Shown here: positions 56,935 to 64,000 of the stretch, piece after piece | Position numbering within the stretch: the stretch's first letter is position 1 | How the letters are laid out: each line of letters starts with the position of its first letter | Assembly (NCBI GenBank): GCA_947095535.1 | Contig: OX352773.1 | Coordinates: 128,542,830 to 128,606,829, forward strand | Direction of reading: 5' to 3' | Source of the DNA: Poecilobothrus nobilitatus | Lineage: Eukaryota; Arthropoda; Insecta; Diptera; Dolichopodidae | DNA length: 64,000 nt | Made by a program: the position numbers and the translations under genes | The notes under the pieces: model-generated | The model's database searches: none | What the model was told of the DNA's origin: nothing | The model's input: only the letters and a program-made list of their open reading frames with translations

Positions 56935-57420
56935 GATATTTGTATTATAATACTGGCAATTACTTGTGACCAAGATTTAGCCAAAGTTTTTTCGTTGCTA
57001 GAAATAACACCTGATAAACCATTTTGTAATTATAATAATAAAATATTTTTGCTTATTCGATTTTCCCCATCTAGTGAAATCTCTTAGAAATACATAAATG
57101 GATTCCGATTTAAAAACCTTTGATGGTATTATAAGCTTTAAAGTTCTCATAGAATTATGGGAAGTTCAAATAAATTGAAAAACTAAGATGTGCACAAAAT
57201 TAACTAGATAACATATTAATCCGTATAATAACACATAACACATAAATTAGCAACACAAATATTTAATAGAACAGTCAGTGCCGCTATTAGAAGAAAAGTT
57301 TTGTACATATTAGTGTTTAATAAACTTTTTGATTGTCTCAACAGTGGATCATTATATTCTGATAATAAATATCGATCTGATATTAAACTAAATAGCTTGT
57401 AGTTTGAATTTTTAAAAAAT
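56935..57420 (+). pseudogene. P-like transposase core fragment
   Basis: The frame gives AITCDQDLAKVFSLLEITPD with KPF near 56950-57025, the VRAxxCDQGSNN....LG.TPDKPF block around the second catalytic Asp. Then FDFPHLVKSLRN appears at about 57056-57091, the PHLLKSxRN block. After a gap, KLTR.HINPYNN is at about 57195. ATQIFNRTVSAAIRRKVLYI follows at about 57253, leading to FNKLFDCLNSGSLYSDNKYR and ending near 57420. Frame changes separate the blocks. Neither THAP nor C-terminus is seen. It is another independent remnant of the P superfamily. Confidence 0.7.
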
Positions 57421-57809
57421 ATAAAAATATGAGAATAAGGAATATATATTATACAATTTAATTTTGTTTATTTTTAGTCTATTTTTAAGCCACTATTTTT
57501 TATCATTATTATTTTTGAAGCATTTGGATGACCATGGTAATAACAGCCATAAAACTCAAATATTTGTTTTGTATCTGTACAATAACTTTACTCCTAGAAA
57601 ATTACTTTTTTCTAATTCCTCAGAAAATAATTGGTAACTATCAGTTTTTAATTTATTATTTAACTCCTAATATTTAATTTTAAATTTAATTTGATATTTT
57701 GTTTTTTTACTTTAATTGTAAATTTAATTGGTCTTCTTACTTATTAAGTAATTTTAAATTTTAATTCGATAATTTTTATTTTTATTAATTCCTAATTTTT
57801 ATACAAAAT
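57421..57809. other. AT-rich stretch without a gene
   Basis: No motif is seen. The last ~150 bp (from about 57660) resemble the sequence just upstream of the endonuclease in the LINE at 25.6 kb and so are probably the 5' part of the following LINE copy. Confidence 0.5.
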
Positions 57810-59808
57810 TACCAACTTTAATGTAGATTTCTGATAATTGTAATATTACTGGCTTCACATTCGTTTCACACTTCGTACCTAAAAGAGGTATCGCTATCTA
57901 TAGCAAAAATGACATAGCTTCCAACTCTCTTAGTAAATTAAAATGTTCTAGCACAACCTTTCATTATGTTTGGGTAAAAATCCTCGTTGGAAAGAAAGTC
58001 ATACATTTCTATTTTTTACAGATCACCTAACTCAAGTGAAGAGGAAACTGTTATGGAAATTGAAAATCTGTCCAACCAGATCAATGAAATGTTGGACTCA
58101 TCTCCAGAAACTCAAATTGTTCTGACGGGTGATTTCAATATTCATAACAGTGATTGGCTTCACTTTTCCAACAACATTTCTCTCTTTTAACTCAATTGGG
58201 AAACAAGTTGAACTATTCTCATCTATGTTCCACCTTTCTCAATTTGTTCAAAATCCCAATAGGATCGCAGAACGTGCTAATCAAGAAAGTCACTTCTTGG
58301 GTATGTTCCTGATCACACATCCTGAAAAATATGTGGTTTCAGTTAGTTGCCCCCTGGGTGGCTCCGATCATTGTTTGGTTAAAACAAGTTTCCAGCTGGA
58401 CACAATCACCAATCGAAGGACTCATCCCAAAAAAATTAGTATGGTGTTATAGTCATGCGAACTGGGATGGGCTTAATAATTTTTTCAAATCCTTCGATTG
58501 GTCATTGTGCTTCCGCGGTAAGAATGTCAGCTTTACTCCAAATGCGATTTGTGAAACCATTTTACTTGGAATGAGATTATTTATACCTCACTCCATGAGA
58601 ACTATTAAACGGAAGTCCAAATTTTTGGTTTAATCGCATCTGCAGCGAGCCATTCTTAAAAAGGAAAAGGCTTTTAAACTGTACCGAAGCAGTACGTCGG
58701 AGGCTCTCAGGTTAAACTACATAATGGTTCGGAACAGATGCAAGAGAGTTATCAACAAGCAAAATTTCTTATTCAACTTAAGGTTGAAGCGTAAACTTAT
58801 CCACATGCCAAAGAATAGCAAATTGGACTTTTGCAAAAAGTTTAAAAGAAGATGTTAGCGGGACCTCTTTTCCTCCGCTTGTTGATATTAATAACATAAT
58901 TGTACCAGATTCCAAAGAGAAAGCGAACTTGTTTGGCAAGCAGTTTGCTTTCAACTTGACACTGCCTCAGTCAACTCTAAAGCCACCATCCGTCCCGGAA
59001 GTTAACTATTCCTTCGGTAAAATTTACTTAAGGACGAGAGCAGTGATGAAAATCTTGAAAAATCTCGATACCCAAAAATTTGCCGGTCCAGATGTTATTA
59101 CTACAATGGTTCTTAAAAATACCTATTCAAGTATTTCAAAACCTCTACGTAACCTTTTCTACCTTTCCTTTACTTCGGGTATTCATCCTACCCAATGGAA
59201 GGTTGAGCATGTTTTCTCAATTCCGAAAAAGTTAATAAAAGCGATCCTTCTAACTACCGCCTTATTGCTATAACTTCGGTTATTTCCTTTCAAATCGTAC
59301 GTGTACTGGTCGATGGATATTCATCTGACAAATTCAAAATAAATGCTGGTGTCCCTAAGGGATCGGTTTTATCTCCCACTCTTTTCTTAATATTTATCAA
59401 TGGCCTACTTTCAATAACCTCCAATCTTATGCATAGTTTCGTAGATGACAGCACCCTTGTAGCTTCCTATGAATTCCATATCCGCTTTAACATTAATCAT
59501 CAGATTAATAGAACAGCAAAAAATTTCACTATCAGTGAACTAAATAATGATTTAGCTAAAGATGCTGCTAAATGTTTGGCTTTTGTGAACCGACCTTCTC
59601 GATATCTATGAAACGTAGATTAGGCCGAAAATAAAGTATAATGCACATGGGCTGCAACTCCCCAAACAGCGCTAGGTTATCTCGACAAAGTGCAAAACAG
59701 AGCTATTAGCCTTATTGGCGACCCCAGTGTTATTTCAACGCTCACTCCACTCTGCCATCGCCGTACTGTCGGGCCATTGACTCTGTTTTATATGGTCAAC
59801 TGCTTTAC
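57810..59808 (+). pseudogene. LINE ORF2, second copy of the 26-kb family
   Basis: This copy is closely similar to 25699-28156. It lost about 110 bp of the endonuclease at 57833, but keeps YRSPNSSEEETV, TGDFNIHNSDWLHF and GGSDHCLV in successive frames (57987, 58129, 58331). RT blocks include RAVMKILKNLD and FAGPDVITTMVLKN (58929-59273). A second deletion at about 59283 removes the segment with the catalytic KAFDRVW block, joining TSVIS to SNRIVRVLVDG; tttcc is shared at the joint. GVPKGSVLSPTLF follows, and the active site reads FVDD instead of FADD. The piece after it (INRTAKNFTISELNND) shows what the 26-kb copy lacks. The copy ends abruptly at about 59808. Confidence 0.85.
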
Positions 59809-59811
59809 TCG

Positions 59812-60180
59812 TTTTCGAAAACGAAAGGTAAAAAAGGTTGCGCAGAGGTTTTGAAATGGAGAAGGCAGTATTTTTCAGAACCACAGCGGGGATTCCATCA
59901 GGGCCAGTAGACTTTTTTTCATTCAGATTCTTCAGAACTTTCACTACAGCTCGATTCTTGAAGTAAACTTTCCCAAATCTACAGGAGCCATCAACTTCAG
60001 GAATTGATGGTGGTAGTTGAGTTGTAGGAGGGAGTGTGGAATTTGCCGCAAAAAGTTTTGCAAACAAGTTAGCTTTACCAGCCGAATCTGATATGATAGA
60101 GTCATTATCAATCAAGGGAGGAAATGAAGATTTACAAAAGTTCTGCTTCTGAAACTGGTTTTAACAAGGCAATGGTATTT
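59812..60180 (-). pseudogene. LINE ORF2, third copy, inverted fragment
   Basis: On the minus strand this piece encodes NDSIISDSAGKANLFAKLFA, then PSIPEVDGSCRFGKVYF, NRAVVKVLKNLNEKKSTGPD and GIPAVVLKN. This corresponds to the part just before and at the first RT motif of the two plus-strand copies, but it is noticeably diverged from both. It abuts the end of the 57.8-kb copy tail to tail. The 126-codon minus frame starting at 60115 runs across this joint, and its last ~35 codons are antisense of the other copy. Confidence 0.8.
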
Positions 60181-60527
60181 TTCTGGATTTGTGGTTAGAA
60201 ATAAGTCCAGAAGATGTTGATTTGAAGATGAGAAGAAGATTATGATTTTATATTTACTTCATTATTTTGATATTCATCGGACATACCAACTAATAATATT
60301 TTAGGATTTATATTTTTTGGTATAATAGCTGCATATAATTGGACCTTGTTTTTTGATACTTTCCACTGATTCGATATCTTTTCAAAAAACAGCTACAGTT
60401 CCATCTCTTTTATTCAATATCCCATTTATGTCATATGTAATCCCATATGTAATTTATTATGCTGGTATTATAAGTAAATATTTTAATATATGAGATATTA
60501 TTATCAGATTATACCAATGCATGTACA

Positions 60528-60820
60528 TGTCGAACCTCGTGCTTAAGGTTCACAATAATTTGAAAAATGAAAGACTTTTTACTTAACTTCTATTTAAAAC
60601 CTAATCTTTTTTCTACCTAATTCTAGGTTTTATTTAATAATTTGCATGTATGATTATATATGATTATATATGATCTTGATGTATGTGTGTGTTTGTGTGC
60701 TGGTTTCTTAATTATTATCCGTAACTTAGTGTATTATTAGGAATATTTAATATTGATTTAATGAAAGAATAAAAATTTTTATTATGAATTAAAGGTTTAA
60801 ATTAAGTTAGTTTGAAAGCT
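60528..60820 (-). repeat. LTR of CsRn1-like gypsy element
   Basis: Read on the minus strand, it ends ..taagcacgaggttcgaca at 60528. This is the same end as the LTR pieces in the array (2827, 11776, 20612, 22095), with matching sequence over the last ~170 bases. The start is uncertain: tgtagctttcaaac preceded by aagaaaaa near 60823 is one possibility, but it overlaps the last integrase codons. Confidence 0.65.
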
Positions 60821-61500
60821 ACATTTTTCTTAAATTTGTTTTTGGATTGGCTATCGATGCCGTAGGCTGGTTTCAATCGATCTATGGATATAGATACATT
60901 ATTATTTTTAATTTTTAATCACTTCGTACGGACCTTCGTACGGTGAGTGAAGGGGCGGTTTTACTTTGTTGATTCTGACAAAAACGTGGGTGCAATCTGT
61001 AATTGATTTTGGAATGAATATACATTAATTTTTTACTGTACTAGTGTCTTTTGGTTGAATATTTTGCATAAGTTTTCGCAATTTTACTATAAAGTCAGAT
61101 GTGTTAGATTCGTTAATTGAGTTCTCTATCATTTCCCCTGGTAAATTTAATGTTTGGTTATATAGCATTTCAGCTGGTGAGCATTTGATATCTTCTTTCA
61201 CCGCGCAACGTATACCTGGTAATACCAGTGGCAGTTCGTCGTGCCAATGTGTGGCTAGCTGTAATTAATTTTCTAGAAGCCTGGGTGTGATAATTGATGC
61301 AGCTTTTCGAAGATTTGCTTAGGCAAAGATTTTGGAACAAATGGACGATTTCTTCCTTGACTAACTTCGCACAGAAGTTTTTCCGAGATCAAGGGAATTT
61401 TTATCATTGCGAATTTCAGGCTTGAGTTTTTCAGTTTGTCATATTTGTCGGTATATTTTTGGATTTTTTCATCTGTTTTCTGAGCGTTGATAAATATTGT
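60803..61500 (-). pseudogene. CsRn1-like integrase with deleted catalytic core
   Basis: The zinc-binding part ends with RPFVPKSLPKQIFEKLHQLS and HPGF at about 61290-61350. Immediately after, at about 61275, the sequence continues with LATHWHDELPLVLPGIRCAV, the end of the catalytic domain. About 150 codons including Cys-x2-Cys and the DDE residues are therefore missing. From there the frame is open through CSPAEMLYNQTLNLPGEMIE, HVFVRINKVKPPLHSPYEGP (about 60940-61000) and SISIDRLKPAY, to a stop near 60802. This is a standard CsRn1/412-type C-terminus. Confidence 0.78.
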
Positions 61501-62760
61501 TAAATCAATGTCTCATTTCGTAACGTTAGTTTCGTCGATGCGTGAAAGATAATTAGCTACAACATTGTCTTTTCCACTGATATGGCGGATATCAGATGTG
61601 AATTGCGATACGTAATCTAGATGCCGTGCTAGTCTGGGACTTCTTTTTATTTTAGTTTCCATTGCTTTCGTTAGTGATCAGTGAAAATCGTGAACGATCG
61701 TCCTTCTACGAAATGTCGAAAATGTTTGATCGAAAGATAAATTCCGAATAGTTCCCTGTTGAATGCCGAGTATTTTGATTCAGCTAGGGAAAGTTTTTTA
61801 GAGAAAAAGGCTAAGGATTCCCAGCGATTGCTATTATATTGTTGGAGTGCAGCGCCAACTGCTTTGTCCGAAGCGTCAGTGGTAATGCTAATAGGAGCAC
61901 TGGCTATTGGATGAAGAAGCAGTGTTGCGGAGGCTAGTTATTGCTTAACCTTCTTTTGTGCGTCGTTGCATTGTTCTGACCATTCGAATTTTATTATGGT
62001 CTTTGGATTTGTATTTTGTAGTTGTGACATGTACGAATAAATCGGAGCTAAAATTTGAGATAAATTAGGCAAAAACCGATGATAATAATTTATCATGCCT
62101 ACAAATCTCAGAATTTGTTTTAATAAGCTTGGTGAAGGGAAACCTAGAATTGCTTTAACCCTATCTGCGGATGGTTTGATACCATGTTTAGAAATGTTGT
62201 AACTCAGAAAATACTTTCTACACCAAATAAACATTTTGTTGGTTTGATGGACAATCCATCTAACATCTGAAATAATGGTTTGAAATGCTGTTTGTGCTGC
62301 TCTGCGTTTTCACTTGCCACTAAAATGTCGTCGATGTACACAAAAACGAAATTTAAATTTCAAATTACTTCGTGCATAAACCGTTGGAATGTTTGACTGG
62401 CATTTCTCAGACCGAAACTCATCCTTGGTAATTCAAATAAGCCAAGGATGAGATAAGGGAGTGGTTGTTATTGCAGTCTTGTGTATATCATCCTCCGCCA
62501 CTGGAATCTAATGATAAGCCCTAAATAAATCTATTTTCGAAAATATTTTGCAATTGCGAAGTTTGATCGAAAAATTCTGAATATGGGGAATGGGATAACG
62601 ATCAGGTATGGTTATCGCGTTCAACCGGCGATAATCTTTCTTGGGTACTAGATGTAAAAATGAAGATGCTGGTGAAGACGATGGTCTACAGATTCCTAAA
62701 TCAATCATATGATCAAATGCTACGTGGACGAGAGAATGGTAGCTGACCTTTGGTCGTTAT
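61500..62760 (-). pseudogene. CsRn1-like reverse transcriptase and RNase H
   Basis: 62508-62708 has [40 protein letters not shown] and [11 protein letters not shown], the first catalytic Asp region. The FVYIDDILV active site lies near 62330, in another frame. 61938-62234 has FLSYNISKHGIKPS and LRFVGMINYYHRFLPNLS of the connection. RNase H follows at about 61690-61900 with ITTDASDKAVGAALQQ, KYSAFNRELFGIYLSIKHFR and FTIFTDH, so its three acidic catalytic residues are visible. Short deletions and frame changes separate the blocks. Confidence 0.82.
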
Positions 62761-62779
62761 ATGGTGGACAACACTGTGC

Positions 62780-63278
62780 TTAGCTGGGCAATTGAACGAC
62801 GGAGGGAACGATGGAGGTCAACGTTGGAAATTCGTGTAGAATTTTTCCAAATTCATTTTCAAATGAATATAACAATGGAGTAATTGTATCAGTACTTGTA
62901 ATTGTGCAAGTGTTGACAGAAAGTGACGTTACCATTTCTATTAGTTTTTTGTTTTTTAAGTCTACCAAAACTCCATGTTTGGCTAGAAAATCTGTGCCCA
63001 GAATTGGTCTGCTAACTTTTGCTAATACGAAATTGTGCCTAAATGTTCTACGAAGTTTTAAATCTACTTCTAATATTTTGTTTCCATATGTAGGAATGAT
63101 TGTGCCCGGCTGAAAGCGAAAAATCAGAATTTTTAGTATTAAACTCATGTTGGTACAGATCAATAGGTGAGACTGAGACATCGGCGCCACTGTCAATTAA
63201 AAAACTTAGATTGTTTATTTTGTCTTTAATAAATAAACTATAATTTTTAATTGTATTCCCGTTATACGTCGTTGCCAC
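62780..63278 (-). pseudogene. CsRn1-like protease
   Basis: The frame 63048-63278 encodes NNLSFLIDSGADVSVSPIDL, with the Asp-Ser-Gly active site of a retroviral protease. The overlapping frame 62780-63196 carries FVLAKVSRPILGTDFLAKHG, the second conserved (I-L-G-x-D) motif. A frameshift near 63100 separates them. This is the usual position between gag and RT. Confidence 0.78.
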
Positions 63279-63326
63279 CGCGGGATGATTTAGTTTTTTG
63301 ATTGCATTTTGTTTTCATCAGATTTA

Positions 63327-63845
63327 TCAGAGTTTGAGCAAATTTGTTTTCACCAGAGTTTGAGCAAATTTGCAACCCGGCGAACAATTTGTGGCCCGTT
63401 CTCCAAATCGGAAATGATAAAAACAGTATTTTCCCTGTGCATTAAATTTTTGACGAGTATTCGATCGCAGTCGAGAAAATAATCGTTGATTATTTCGATC
63501 CCTTGATCTGGATCTGTAACTTTGGTTTTTTATTAAGTTTTTTATCTCATTGATCTTATTTTCTAATTTGGATAATCGACAATGTTCGCGTATCAAGCAT
63601 TTTGATTCGGACGTGTTAATGTTTGATACTGTACCACTGGAAGCTTGCATGGAAACCCAGATATTATTCGAGATTTCTAATAGTGAATCAATAGTTTCGG
63701 CTTTTAAGGGTATTAACGCTACGCTAATTAAATGCGGTATTCGACTTAACCATAGTTTTTTTACTAAATCTGAACCGGTGGTACCTGATGATCCTGCAAG
63801 TGATTTGAGTCTTCTGTAAAATTCGGATGGTTTGCTGTCACCCAT
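63327..63845 (-). pseudogene. CsRn1-like gag, N-terminally truncated
   Basis: This 172-codon frame begins MGDSKPSEFYRRLKSLAGSS, which in related gag proteins lies about 110 residues into the protein, so the ATG is probably incidental and the first third is lost. It continues with KKLWLSRIPHLISVAL (the LW..RLP block) and a basic Arg/Ser-rich region. It ends with the zinc-knuckle-like block KYCFYHFRFGERATNCSPGC, which is characteristic of CsRn1-group gag. This frame is open over its whole remaining length. Confidence 0.8.
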
Positions 63846-64000
63846 TTCTTTAAAAAATAAAAATAAAATTTTTAAAGAAATTGAAAATGTCTTAAATCTA
63901 ATTAAAATTATTAGGTAATAAGAAAAGTTCTAATATTTGCTTTAACTATTTGTTTTGTTCAGAATTATTATGATATTAAGATAAATGCATACATTATATT
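63846..64000. other. AT-rich window end
   Basis: No motif is recognised. Homology to gag has already ended at about 63846. Confidence 0.5.

Larger units (their letters stand above)
60528..63846 (-). mobile_element. CsRn1-like gypsy retrotransposon, truncated
   Basis: This is a minus-strand element with gag, protease, RT, RNase H, integrase ends and a 3' LTR in order from 63845 down to 60528. Its LTR end in the array copies is followed by a tRNA-Trp-type primer site, which fits the CsRn1 group. There is no 5' LTR before the window end, and gag lacks its N-terminus. All genes are broken. Confidence 0.8.

Noticed and set aside
63550..63819. 89-codon plus ORF
   Set aside because: It is antisense to the CsRn1-like gag.

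Overview
This is a very AT-rich eukaryotic window in which nearly everything recognisable is transposable-element DNA, almost all of it broken. I see no convincing host gene, tRNA, rRNA or CRISPR array. The element mix suggests an insect, most likely a higher fly: P/THAP transposases, an errantivirus with an env gene and a tRNA-Ser primer site, a CsRn1-type gypsy element with a tRNA-Trp primer site, a Polinton/Maverick, non-LTR retrotransposons, and dipteran-looking simple repeats. The organism is an inference.

Positions 1-23613 are a head-to-tail array with a period of 8949 bp: copy 1 (1-7818, with a 1133-bp internal deletion), copy 2 (7819-16767, the most complete) and copy 3 (16768-23613, cut off at its right end). 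Each unit carries a minus-strand double-THAP P-like transposase pseudogene, a ~142-bp tandem repeat, the end of an LTR with a tRNA-Trp-type primer site, a P-loop fragment of a Polinton packaging ATPase, a 22-24-bp minisatellite, and a plus-strand relic of a second P/THAP transposase with visible splice sites. Copy 3 also contains a 1483-bp tandem duplication. The same frameshifts occur in every copy, so the array grew from elements that were already dead.

Positions 24075-40936 hold one errantivirus-like gypsy retrotransposon bounded by two 430-bp LTRs. It is interrupted three times: by a CR1/Jockey-type LINE in the leader, by a ~1-kb repeat with 14-bp inverted ends in gag, and by a ~3.9-kb insertion in the reverse transcriptase. 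That last insertion contains a long palindrome, three tandem ~0.6-0.75-kb repeats and a P-transposase fragment. gag and pol are broken, but the 502-codon env frame is open.

Positions 41034-51200 are a decayed Polinton/Maverick on the plus strand: small ORFs, two capsid-type proteins, a glycine-rich small protein, an adenain-like cysteine protease and a protein-primed DNA polymerase B. A minus-strand LINE (about 45.2-47.0 kb) and a hAT-like piece (49047-49.87 kb) interrupt it.

Positions 51.2-64 kb hold scattered relics: an internally deleted THAP/P element (53.04-53.70 kb), a MITE-like inverted repeat (54.49-54.80 kb), a P-transposase core fragment (56.94-57.42 kb), two further copies of the 26-kb LINE family in opposite orientations (57.8-60.2 kb), and a minus-strand CsRn1-like gypsy element (63.85-60.53 kb) whose LTR matches the LTR piece in the array. 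Many joints were placed by eye and are good to a few bases at best.
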